Source: Phoronis australis (Eukaryota; Phoronida; Phoronidae). Taken from it: a stretch of DNA of 64,000 nt. The notes under the pieces were generated by a model. That model was not told where the DNA came from. It did not search any database and saw nothing but the letters and a program-made list of their open reading frames with translations. The number at the start of each line of letters is the position of its first letter. Positions within the stretch are counted from its first letter, which is position 1. Both the position numbers and the translations under genes were made by a program. Location: NCBI GenBank assembly GCA_002633005.1, contig NMRA01000604.1, positions 101,955 through 165,954 on the forward strand, read 5' to 3'. Shown here one piece after another: positions 38,001-48,219 of this stretch.

Positions 38001-40606
38001 CAATCATGAGCATGTCACAACCTGGAAATAGTATTAATACAGATTTTCTCGGGAACTAGCAATTACAAGACTTTGTACTTTTGCTCATGGGAGATTGAAT
38101 GATTATTCAGAACTGAAATAGTTATGTGGTGCGTAAGACAAAATTTCTGTTGTAAGTCACATTTCATGAAACATGCCTCAGTTCATGTCTTATTGTCAAC
38201 TGTGCGTCACTGTTACAGATGACTCGTATCATCCTGCCTCAGATGCTCGAGAGGAAGAAGGGAGTCATTATCAACCTGTCATCGGCCGCCTCCACCCAAC
38301 CTACACCTTTCTTGACTATCTACTCTGCTGCTAAGGTAACATTGAGACGTCTTTTAACCAAAACAAATGGTTTCATCCCAAGACATGAATTAAAACAATG
38401 GTTTTCAAACACAGCTCTGTCTGATTGTAGTATTTATTGTATAAACGAACACGAATGTGTTTAGAGAAAGGTGATTAAAGTATCATACTCTGTATTGTAT
38501 TGTGGATTGTTACTTCTCCAGGTGTTTGTGGATTACTTCTCACGTGGATTACAAGCCGAGTACTCATCAAAGGGAATCACCATCCAGGTAGGACCTGCAG
38601 GCCTGTACTCAGGGTTATCAGATACAGTGCAAGCCAAAAGTATTAGACAAAATTACCCGAAATTCCCAGTTATGACGGCTGTACAGAAGTACCACGGGAC
38701 CCACCAGGTGTCACTTGCGAGTAATTAGCGTAATGTGTAAGGTTGTGCTGTGCAGCAGAATGTGGGGCAATATTTCAATGTACACAGTGCTGCCGGTCAC
38801 ATGTGTGTGTTGTGAATGCACACAGTTGTCGGTCCATGTGCTAGGTTTCTTGTCAGCATTGTTTGACTTTTGACGTGTTATGAACCCAACTCCACACTAA
38901 AGACTGTTGATGCACCTACTAGTAATGAGAGTCAACCTTGGTGTAGAAAACTGTGATTGCTGATGGACGTGTCTCAGTCTGACTTACTGAGACTCAGCCC
39001 CCATTACACGGTTTTCACTCAGTTTATTTCTTTCAGAGCGTTGTTCCGTACTTTGTTGCCACGAAATTGTCTGGCATTCGTCGATCCTCGTTCTTCATCC
39101 CATCTGCTCAACAGTACGCGAGGGATGCACTGAACACAGTCGGTATTCAGGAGAAGACTTTTGGCTACTGGACTCATGCATTGATGGTAAGAGATGAAGT
39201 TACAATATAGGAAAGGAAAAATAATGCAAGTTGTGTCAGATACTGTACATACCGATCCCAAGGGTAGTATTGGGTCAGTGTGCCGGGACCAGTCAATTTT
39301 CAGGCAGATTCAACCTCTGCAGCCCCCCCCCAGTGGCCATTTTGTCCAGTTGTCTGCTCCGGATATCTCAAAAAATCCAAGGATGTAGGGCATCAGTAGG
39401 ACGGTGCATGCCACTTTTCAGAGTTTCTGGGGAACAGCATTTCCACGTAACATCTACTGTATAAATGATGGCCAGATTTTGATGAAAGTTTAGACAGGGG
39501 ATGCGTGATGGCAGTGCTCTGGCACAACTCGATTTTTTGGGTGAATTTGACCTCTGCAGTACTCCAAAGTGGCCATTTTAGTCTTGACAAGGGTTTCTTA
39601 AAATTTTTGAGATCGTTCCGGGATCATATATAGGAAAGTTCGTTATGAATTTCAGCGAAACTTTGGCATAGAGATATGTGATGGCAATATGCTGGAATTC
39701 ACTACTGCAGCACTCTCAAGAGGCTTGTTCCGTTTTGGAAATGATGGCAGCTATCAGTTTTACGCAATGTTGTGCCAATATGTCATTTTGTGTCTGTCTA
39801 GCCACGCAGTTGTTCTAATGAAAAGAAGTAAGACTAGACTGCTAATTATTGGATGCCTGGCGCTGTGCCAATTCGCAGTTTGTTTTCTTTTTTGTTGCAA
39901 AGTGATAAGTTTACGTTTAGCAAACATGTTTAAAAATAGCCATGATATTCTGTTGTCTGCATTAAGTCATTTTAGGCCTTACAGTCTAGCCGTGTTTCAA
40001 GGAACTCTCCCAGGACTTTGCTTAAGTATTTGTTGTTACCAAAGGCATTTGTAAAGTAGAGTTGGCAAGGGACTTGTGGAGTAGCAATGGAGGGTGATTA
40101 CGTCACAGCCCTTGCAAGTACTCCGAATTAGACAAAAAAATATGACGACTATTTAAAATTTTACGCTCATGCTATAGTATTTGTGAACCATACAGATTAA
40201 CACATCAATCACTTGTTCTAAAACAGAGTGTAACTGGAGAAATTCCAGTTACAACTTTTGACCTAATGCAATTTCCCGTAGAAAAGTGGCAAGGGTTAGA
40301 ACCAAGATGGCGTAATCTCCTACACGACCCCAGTAAGGTGACGTAACACTTTACGTCCTTATGGAGTTAAAGTCAGGCATTTTGAAGCAGGTTCACTGTT
40401 ACACTGTCTGACTGCCAAAAACGTGCAAAATTAAATTTCTTGAAGCTTCTTGTTTTAAAACTTCCAAGACACCTGACTTTATTTTACAGGGCTTTCTTAT
40501 CAGACTCATGCCGTCGTCGTTCCAAAAATACACCACAAGAGTTACCATGGAAACCGTTCGCAGCAAGGCCCTGGCAAAGAAGGCTCGTAAGGCGAAAGCA
40601 AACTGA
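26041..40606 (+). CDS. HSD17B12: very-long-chain 3-oxoacyl-CoA reductase / 17-beta-HSD 12, ten exons
   Basis: This NADPH-dependent short-chain dehydrogenase reduces 3-oxoacyl-CoA in fatty-acid elongation at the ER membrane; in vertebrates it also acts on oestrone. Exons: 26041-26227, 33016-33062, 33504-33579, 35548-35658, 36365-36429, 37285-37329, 38219-38335, 38522-38587, 39037-39186, 40490-40606. All splice sites are AG/GT and the phases agree, giving 326 aa (human: 312). Exon 1 gives an N-terminal hydrophobic segment (about residues 19-40). The cofactor motif TGxxxGxG is at 65-72, NNVG at 142-145, and the catalytic Ser199, Tyr212 and Lys216 are present (LTIYSAAK). VNNVGFAYEYPEYFLDV is diagnostic of this subfamily. 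The C terminus KAKAN fits the K-x-K-x-x ER retrieval pattern. The start is the ATG at 26041; the frame is open further upstream but has no ATG there. HSDL1 lies tail to tail downstream. Confidence 0.95.
26243..27177. mobile_element. 935-bp foldback DNA element with TA target duplication
   Basis: Two copies of dispersed repeat family A face each other as arms of about 330 bp (26243-26550 and 26841-27177) around a centre of about 290 bp. The outermost bases are GGCAATGACCATCG and its near complement, flanked on both sides by TA. TA duplications are typical of Tc1/mariner-type and some foldback insertions. No transposase is visible, so it is non-autonomous. It starts only 15 bases after the donor site of HSD17B12 exon 1. 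Both arms are open in one frame, but the frame has no known domain. Confidence 0.75.
28075..28290. repeat. degenerate tandem repeat, unit about 70 bp
   Basis: Four diverged copies each carry GTCAGTGGAGTACCTTAC-like and CCTCAAGGAAGGGGGCCAAA-like blocks. A further partial copy precedes them near 28010. The short open frames through this region come from the repeat. Confidence 0.75.
30004..30059 (+). repeat. left part of a family A repeat copy, interrupted
   Basis: GGAGCTCCTATAG through GAATTATGCCTTAC matches the left end of the other family A copies and stops abruptly. The missing continuation (CTTGCACTGACTAAAAC onward) is found at 32546. CTTAC here and CTTGC there look like a 5-bp target duplication. 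Confidence 0.7.
30060..32545 (-). mobile_element. composite retroelement insertion splitting a family A repeat
   Basis: About 2.5 kb sits inside one family A copy. The outer element is made of 30060-30256 and 31941-32545. Its minus strand has an open frame at 31983-32333, soon followed by an AT-rich TTTATAATAAATAAATGAG stretch such as retroelements carry at their 3' end. That frame ends GREEGIWMR; I cannot assign it to a family. The inner element (30275-31922) is described separately. Confidence 0.6.
30275..31922 (-). mobile_element. 5'-truncated, decayed non-LTR retrotransposon (CR1/Jockey-like)
   Basis: On the minus strand this contains reverse transcriptase pieces: GPDEISPHILK (31483-31731), then APIFKK and NYRPISLTCI around 31400-31500 in another frame, then VPQGSVLGPALFILYINDLP and FADDAVLY (30901-31464), then SLVRPKLKYSS and QRRAARFV (about 30770-30890). 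An exact 18-bp repeat (30257-30274 and 31923-31940, beginning CAAAATAATAAATC) flanks it as a target-site duplication. The 3' end has a short GAAGAAGAAG tail. It is dead: at least two frameshifts, an internal deletion near 30900 of roughly 100 codons compared with relatives, and valine where the first catalytic aspartate should be (LVFSKAFDKV). No endonuclease region remains. Confidence 0.85.
32546..32765 (+). repeat. right part of the interrupted family A repeat copy
   Basis: It resumes at CTTGCACTGACTAAAACATC and runs through TTCAAGCAGTCCCT to a decayed terminal hairpin near 32752-32772. Together with 30004-30059 it makes one complete repeat copy. Confidence 0.75.
33580..35547 (+). other. 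HSD17B12 intron 3
   Basis: This intron carries the 58-bp minisatellite. No coding signal is seen; the frames over and after the minisatellite are by-products of the repeat. Confidence 0.8.
34414..34877. repeat. minisatellite, eight copies of a 58-bp unit
   Basis: Units start at 34414, 34472, 34530, 34588, 34646, 34704, 34762 and 34820 and are nearly identical. The first differs by one base (ATTAAAAG for ATTGAAAG) and the last two have ATAAAC for ATAAGC. Each unit contains GCTTCA and, 25 or so bases on, TGAAGC, so every unit can form a small hairpin. The near-identity points to recent expansion and probable length polymorphism. Confidence 0.95.
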
Positions 40607-40774
40607 ATGTTTCACAAACTCTGCTCAAGTGATCAAAGTGTTGTGTTGTTGGTTTAATATAAGTGTGGGACATTTTTTCTCCATTTTCCTTGTCTTTGTC
40701 GTTTGTTTTATGGTAATTCTCTTATTTAGGAGACAATATGACCGAAATTCGATTTTTATCAAATTTCTCCACTA

Positions 40775-40780
40775 AATAAA
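40775..40780 (+). terminator. HSD17B12 polyadenylation signal
   Basis: AATAAA lies 169 bases after the stop codon. Confidence 0.6.
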
Positions 40781-40903
40781 CATTAAGAAAATTCTAGACT
40801 ATTTCTAGGCTAGTTCTTAAATGAGAATATGTCATAAAACCACGTTCGTTAAAGTTTCCATTATTTATAGCAAGGTAATCAGTCTAGGTAAATTGCAGTT
40901 AAG

Positions 40904-41085
40904 TGTGCGAGGCTCATGTTGATCCAGTGCTAGCGTAGCATTCCTTGAGTGTGCGAGGCTCATGGTGATCTTGTGGTAGCATAGCATTCCTTGAGTGCGC
41001 GAGGCCCATGGTGATCCAGTGCTAGCACAGAATTCCTTGTTTGTGCGAGGCTCATGGGGATCTAATGCCAGCATTCCTTTATACA
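40904..41085. repeat. four copies of a 46-bp unit
   Basis: Units start near 40904, 40949, 40995 and 41041. Each has GTGCGAGGCTCATGGTGATC and a GCTAGCATAGCATTCCTTG-like block, with about 10-20% differences. Confidence 0.8.
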
Positions 41086-43248
41086 TGTTTAATTTATTTG
41101 ACGAGCAAGTGCAGTGTCCATCACATGCTATCATTTAGCTTTGTACTGTAAATTTTCTCAGAACATCCTCACAACTCTAAGTGGTCAGAGAATTTTGTGT
41201 GCCTAAAACCTTCTTCAGTAATTGGTTTAACAATACAATAGGCTTGAAAGTAGAAAACCAGGCTTTGAAATTATACTGGAATGGCTCTGCAGTGATATTT
41301 TAGCACCCAGAGACCACAAGTGTTTGTATAAAATTTATTATTGCAAATTTTCTCTAAAGATATGCTAATTGGTGTTTATATTAATTGTCAAAACACAAAT
41401 GGTGGCAATAAAATTATTTAAATGTGATACAAAACAAGGTGATACTTGCTCAATAGAGACAGTGGTTTATTGCTTTGTGCAGCTAATTATATAACAACAC
41501 AGTAAGAACAATTACTAGAATATTCTTCAAATAGTTCAGTACACAATAAATAAGAAACTAGCCTCATGATAAAAGAACAAAAATGAATCTGGTACAAGTA
41601 GAGTTCAATAAAGCTTGGACCTCTGATTCCAAACGATGTGAAAACTATTTCCATCCCAAAACAGGTCCGTCTATGTCAGAATGCCAAAAAGCCATAGATT
41701 TGATGCAATGGGTCAATAACTTTGCAACTGAGCCACTTCCCATCAATTGCAGGTGATCTCTAATTGCTTTAGCAAAAAATGGTCATCATAGTAAAGAAAA
41801 TCCAGACCACTTTTTATAGTTCATCAGCAATTTCATGATTGTTGGTGATGCATAAGCCACAGGTAGGGCGGACCATGGAAATGGATCAGTTTAAATGCTG
41901 AACAATATTGCACAAGAATTATTGCAATCATTACAAAATAGAGACCTTGGTTCGCATAAAACGGTACATTATTGTATACCGGCCAACACATTCAAGATTA
42001 AACATTCAAAGCAGACTAATCCCATGATACTGGACTTCAACAGGTCAAACCTTTCCATAAACAGGATCAAATTTCAGACAGTGGATTAAAAAACAATTTT
42101 AAAGTGCAACGACGATGATCAGGTTTTGTAAAAATTATAAGCAAAAAAAAAGCAGAAGGAATCGAACAATAAAAAATGCAAAAAATTGCCAATTTCCAAC
42201 AAAAGGTTGGCAATTTTGAGAAGTACATTGTAATATGACATCACTTCACAGTTGAGTGAGCATGCGCCTTGAACAAGCCTTTCGACTTAATTGCCAAGCA
42301 ACACATTCAACTCTATACATTTCAATATCAAAACCCCAAAAAATTGGGTTAATTAGTTAGTCTATGAAATGTAAACGATCAGTGTTTTGTTGCCGTGTTC
42401 ATAAAAACACGACCTAGACAATATCACATGATCGACTGTTGGTTGAAGCAAAATGCCAAAGGTTGGACTATGCATCACGCGATCTGAGAACACACGACAG
42501 AACAAAGACAAAAACACTGAAATTTTCCTTGCAGTTTGCAGGCTATTTCCTGACAGGTTTGCTGATTTTTTTGGTTGGGAATTTTAAAATGGAACCATTC
42601 CTGGGTTTCTGTGAGGAAATAGGTGGAATTCAGAGACTTTTCCTAAAAATTCTAATTACAAGAACCGAGTCACTGAGATGATCTTTAAGTTTCAATGAGT
42701 CGATAACACAATAGACGTTACCTTTGAGCATATTTAATCAACACTCGACACAGGAAAAATGTCCGCTTGAAAATATGAGTGACAGCATATTTGATGCTCG
42801 TATTCCTAGTTTTGGGCTTGTCAACAGTGACGCCTGTACGAGAGAGATCCATTTAAAACTCGTGTTTTACTTTTTCCACTTGTATTTTCGAGCGTTTACC
42901 GGCTCACATCGAGCCCTGTACCTGTTTTAATGTCTAACTTTACTATCGACACAGGGACAAGGTATATTTTACTTTACAGTTATCGCTACAATTTGTAGTA
43001 AGTGCACACTACAACAATACCACTGCGTGTGTTCCAATCCCGAGCGGACCCCATCAAGTGCTTTTCTTCATTCTCTCCTTGCAAATCCAGCGTAAGAACA
43101 GATTCACGTATGTAAAATAGGGCAACCATACACTCTCAGGCATAGACTCAACAACCCACTTCTGCAATACAGATCACAAAAGAAATGACGAACCTGGCTC
43201 AGAACTTCCACCTTCACGTCTATCATTCAAAACTATTGACTGCTATGG

Positions 43249-43400
43249 CTAGTAGTAGTAGTAGTAATACACTTTATTCACTTTAAGTCAAAAACCAAAA
43301 AATACAGTTGATACAAATTTACGCTTATGGAGACTCCGTGAAGGACCAGAGAGGTCCGCTGACCACGGAGCCACCAGAGATAAGGTTGTTCACCATCTCA
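43249..43400 (-). mobile_element. 3' end fragment of a LINE or SINE
   Basis: On the minus strand an AAAGTGAATAAAGTGTATTA stretch is followed by a (CTA)n microsatellite. This is the usual 3' end of CR1/L2-like retroelements and of SINEs that borrow their tails. No coding part remains. Confidence 0.5.
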
Positions 43401-44033
43401 GAGCCACTTTGAAATTAAGATTATGAAGGGCCTTATTGAAAAGTCTATGTATTAAGTCAAATATCTACAAGATTATAGATTTCAACTCAGTAAGTAGAAA
43501 ACCAGTTGAATTTGATGTCTGACTTTTCACCAATCTGTTACTAATTGAGTCACATGACCATGCCTTTTTAGTGAAATTTAGTAAAAGTCCTATATTTTGA
43601 TAGCCCCTCATGTAAAAAGGAACACTTTAAAAACGATTTCTATCAGCGTTTTGGAGAATATTTCATAAAGCATAGTATCTGAAAGTTTCATTCAGATCCA
43701 ATCAACCCTTTCTGAGAAATGATGTCCCGTAATTAGCCAAATTTTCAAAGGGTCCTACATGAACTTAAAAGTGGAAGGACTATAAAACGGTTAATTACGG
43801 TAAATACATACACCCGTGGTGCTTAGCAAATTCAAGAAAAACAAAAGAGATAAACATAATCAGGTGGACAGAGATGAAAATCGATATCTCGGTTGCAAAT
43901 TCAAGTCAATGACTGGAGGATCCCCAGAGATATTTGTGGTGCGACACGGCAATTCAAGAAAATCAGCATAGATTACATAAATAGGTCAATGAGGACGAGT
44001 CAAACAGCACTAGTTTTGATTCCAAATTCAAAT

Positions 44034-47000
44034 TTACGGCAGAGTTCTAATGCCAGCGCATAGCAATGTTGACAAATTCGAGAAAAATACCTGCACATTG
44101 TGTGGCAAGAAACCAGTAGATCGACTGCTTCTACCGAGCGTGTACAGGGCGCTCTTTGCGTACGTGCTTGGTGATGGCACAACCACTGAAGGACGAATCA
44201 ACTGGTCAGAGTACTGAATCATAGATGTGGCGATGTAGGATGGTATCAAGCTGAGCATATCAACCCCACTGTTTTTGTATTCGTGTGTCAGGGCCCGCGT
44301 GAAGTAATCAACATAGGTCTGAAAAGTTAATGACAGCCACTGCATAACAGGCATACTATTCCTGTGTGAGGGCCCATGTGAATTAAGCAACATAGGTCTG
44401 AAAAGCTAATGACAGTGATTGCATAACACATGTCTAAGAAATACTAATTTCTAGTATCAGGCTCAGTATATTATCAATACTGCCATTCTGGTATTCACAA
44501 GCCCAAGCCTGCAGGTTTGACAGAAGACTAACATCTCACGTTATGAAATTCATTATGGGTTGGGCTATTCAGAATCAACAGGGGTAATAAAACAATTTAT
44601 CTTTTTAGCTATGACCATTAACACCTAATCGTGACAGGAGAAACTTCACCACCACGCAAAAATAGCTAAAAAAATAAAACTGCTGGTAACCATGATAACC
44701 CACAAGTCACACCGCTACTTTCGCTGTTTGTGGATTGAATGGGAAAAATATAAAATCAGAGTTTGAATTGTCCCCCCTAATAAACACATTCATTTTATCT
44801 CATTTCGTAATTGGTATTTCAGCTTGATGGCCGACATTTGGGCCAGGGCACACTTATGAAGTGGATGAAGAAACGGCAAGCTTTATTCATTTTACTGAAG
44901 AGAATGTACTGCATTGTGAATTACAATGCAAGAGACATTCAACAGCTTAATGAACCATAGCCCAGCCCCAAAATGACTGCATGGACTGTGTTATACATCG
45001 TCTGCTATGCCGGTTAATGCGGATTCAGCTGATTTATGTTGAGCAAGACGATGTCAACGGAAGTTTCATTACACAAATTAGTTTATTACGCCTAAAAAGT
45101 TTACTTTTTTCGTTCTATATCCATCACGTCATGGATGATGGTCGGGTTAAGGTCCTGTTTATGATTAGTACACACAACAAGGGGATCCCACTTCCCATAC
45201 TCCCGTGTGGCAATGGCCCTTGTATTCCATTTTGGCCATTCCCCACAACGCTCCTATCGAAACCCAGAGGAAACACTGAAAGGCCTGTCATGTGTGAATG
45301 ACTCAATGATTTACAACAGTCCCCACAATTCTAAGCCACTATTTGAATAGTTACCCCTTCCAAGCCTAACATATTCATGGAAAAGCAACTTTAAGAAAAC
45401 TTCACTATGTTGTTGCCATAGTTGACCAAGTGCAACATAAACTACACTTCATTTGTTATCACTAAGGAATTGAACACTTGCCACAATGAAAATGTCAATT
45501 TAGGGACTATTTTTTTCTCAACTTGAAAACATTCATTAAATTATTTACGACAACTAACCAACCAGATTTTAAGTAACTTAAAAACCTCACCATTCCAAGA
45601 AAAAATCCTTGCTAACACTATAACTTGAATGCTATTTGATACTGATTTATTTCAGAGAAGATGTAACAAATTCAAATGTTTGGTATAGTAAATAATAGAT
45701 GCTGATATAGGCCAATAGTGAATCAAATAAACAAATAAACACAGTCGAGTGCAAACAGTAATTGCACAGATACCAGGTCCTCAGTAGCTCAGAGCACTAA
45801 AATGGCAATTTCGAGACCTGTGGTTTGATGCCCATTTGGGGTTCCTGATTTGTTTGAGTGTTTATTTGTCCATTAAATGTTAGAGCTTGCTCACCACACC
45901 CATTCTAGACACTTTCCAAATGCACATTTACCTTAGTGGCTGCGTAGACCGTCACAAGAGGACCAGGTCGGACAGATGCTAAGGAAGACATGTTGATAAT
46001 GGCACCTCTCCCTCTCTCAACCATCTGAGGTAGGAACATATGGGTCATCTGTAACCAATGTATTACGGTCAAATGACTGGACAATTTAATGGGGGTAAAT
46101 ATACTAGAAACTGAAAATTATCTCTGAGTGAATAACATGTACTCTGAATTGGCGAGTCTGGAAATCATGGAGTTGGGCGCACAACTTACCATGGTTACTG
46201 AAGCCATGTTGACATGAACCAAATCCCAGAGTTTCTGTAAGATAAAAAAATAAGGTTTGACAAAACAAAAGGAAAAAACAGAAATCAATAAAATCAAAAT
46301 GTGTGCAACAGATGTTTGTCTACAAGTACTTATCACGCAAACCAGGAACATCTCCAAAATCCAGTACCCACTATTTCTGCTAAAAAATCACCCAGTTTGT
46401 GTTACACTGGTGATCAACTGATAAACAGTAAAAAAATCCCACAGTCTCTACCCTCATCCTCCATGGCAACGTAATTGTTATTTTCAAACTACTGTTTCCC
46501 AACAAAGTTCTGTACTCATTGACTGGCTGCCAAAAGACAAGCATAAACCCAGTTACAACCGTGTTGTCAATCCAAGTTTGTGGTGACAGGCACTTTACTA
46601 GTTGGTCAAGTCACGCAGAATCCATGAACAAGGTTTGAAAACAAAAATCTGATAAAAAGATTAGTGGTCACTGGAACTCAACTTGCCAGACACCAAGTTG
46701 GAGTACCCATGTCACCAGCACTGCATTGCAACAAAACACAAGTTTACTTCGACTTTTTACAACCAAATTCCTCAGACACAAACCTTGCTGGGTATTTCCA
46801 GGAAGTACTCTGGATAGTCGTACATAACTCCTACATTATTGATTAGTATCCCTATCTCATCAATCTCGCTGTCTTCTTGAATCTTCTTCCTTATCAAGTC
46901 GTACACCTCTGGACCCTCGGAGAAGTCGGCCACGATAACTTTGACTATCACATTGTGTTTGGAACCTGGTATTAAGTACAAATCTGCCGTTACAGTAGTG

Positions 47001-48219
47001 ACACGATGGAAAGGTGTAAAAAGCCTTGAGTCAATTGCTTCAATAATTCCAAATCCTTTGAACCACAATTCCACTGCTGGGTTTCCACAGTATCATGGAT
47101 GTGCTACCTTGTTTCTCCTGTTTGTTTTAAAAATTATTATGAAAGCATGTTACTCAACATCTTTATAAGAAATAACTCAGATTTTAATTCTATAGCATCA
47201 TAATCAGAGAACCACCGTTTAGTGAGCTGTCTCATCGACTAAAGCTCAATTACACTCACTATCTTCAACCCCTACTCACATAAGTGCTGAGCCAACTCAG
47301 TCAAGCGAGCTTGAGATCGACTGATGATAACAACATTGACACCGTTTTTCGCCAGTTCCTCGGCGAAGGCGCGGCCCACACCCTCTGAAGCACCGGTCAC
47401 CACTACAAAACATATAAAGAGAACAAGCATTTGTCACAGCATGAACAAATTGTCCCAATAGGTGGCACTTCGGGAGTAACCATTTTCAAGGCTATGATTT
47501 TATCTGCTAATGAATTACAAGAGCCTGAAGAATATCGTTGCAAAACAATATTTCCAGAACTTAATTATAATTGCAAAAATTTTCAAATAACAAAAATTTG
47601 CTTTAAACTTTGAACTTTCATATAGCGCAAAATGTGATGTAGCCTCAACAACATTAGCTAGCTACAGGCCAACACTAATAGGCTTCTGACCTGAGATAGT
47701 GAGATACCACACAAACACTCAACAACATTATCCAAGGTGAACCATTGAGTGCATTGTAAAGCCTGATGGTCAAGGCTGTTAAAAATCGAATGACAGCCAA
47801 TGAAGAACAGAAACTAAAAACCCCTTTTCGTCAGATATCGCATCAACATTTTCTCGCCTTAATCAGGCTTAATCTCGGTCGTTCACTTTCGATTGAAACA
47901 ATAAAAGAAATTCCCTACAGTCTGCATATTCACTAAGCAATACCACCCTCTAATCTCGGTCAGCCCAGTCAAAGAGACGAGTTATGAGTCTGATAATGTC
48001 TTTAGTACCTGCCCATTTTCCATATTTTGCGACAAAATTTCTTCCAAATAATCTTGAAATTCCGTGTATTTTCCCAGTCTTGAAAGCTTGTACACAAAAC
48101 GTTGCACATTTATAAGCAGCAACTGCTGTTCCAAGTACGGCTAACCAATCCTTGTAAGTGGTAAAGACATCTAGACATCGCCGACCCAAGTCACCGACTG
48201 CACGCTGCAAAAACTCCAT
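44034..48219 (-). CDS. HSDL1: hydroxysteroid dehydrogenase-like protein 1, six exons found
   Basis: Paralogue of HSD17B12 in the short-chain dehydrogenase family; the vertebrate protein is mitochondrial and has no known substrate. Exons in transcript order: 48009-48219, 47280-47402, 46784-46965, 46190-46234, 45932-46048, and 44091-44318 running on to a stop at 44034. All splice sites and phases agree. TGxxxGxG is at 73-80 (TGASEGVG) and NNVG follows the GIL motif. Ser209, Tyr222 and Lys226 form a complete catalytic set (VTVYAATK). The human protein has Phe in place of the Tyr. KLWDLVHVNM and SLIPSYIATSM favour HSDL1 over HSD17B12. The start is the ATG at 48219. C-terminal end unsure: reading through gives 320 aa, but CAG/GTATTT at 44091 falls exactly where HSD17B12 has its last intron, so a small further exon downstream is possible. 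Confidence 0.9.
45774..45850 (+). repeat. tRNA-like SINE head
   Basis: TAGCTCAGAGCA (A-box-like) and GGTTTGATGCC (B-box-like, 45822-45832) are spaced as in a tRNA gene. The sequence between does not make a sound cloverleaf by eye. It lies in HSDL1 intron 5. Confidence 0.5.

Larger units (their letters stand above)
40607..44033. other. region between the convergent HSD17B12 and HSDL1 3' ends
   Basis: It holds the HSD17B12 polyadenylation signal, a 46-bp tandem repeat (40904-41085), a hairpin around GCCAATTT (42188-42216) and a LINE 3' remnant (43249-43400). A last HSDL1 coding exon could lie here, but I could not find one. Confidence 0.6.

Noticed and set aside
39689-40054. 121-codon plus-strand frame with hydrophobic stretches
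   Set aside because: It lies in HSD17B12 intron 9, whose flanking exons join in phase without it.
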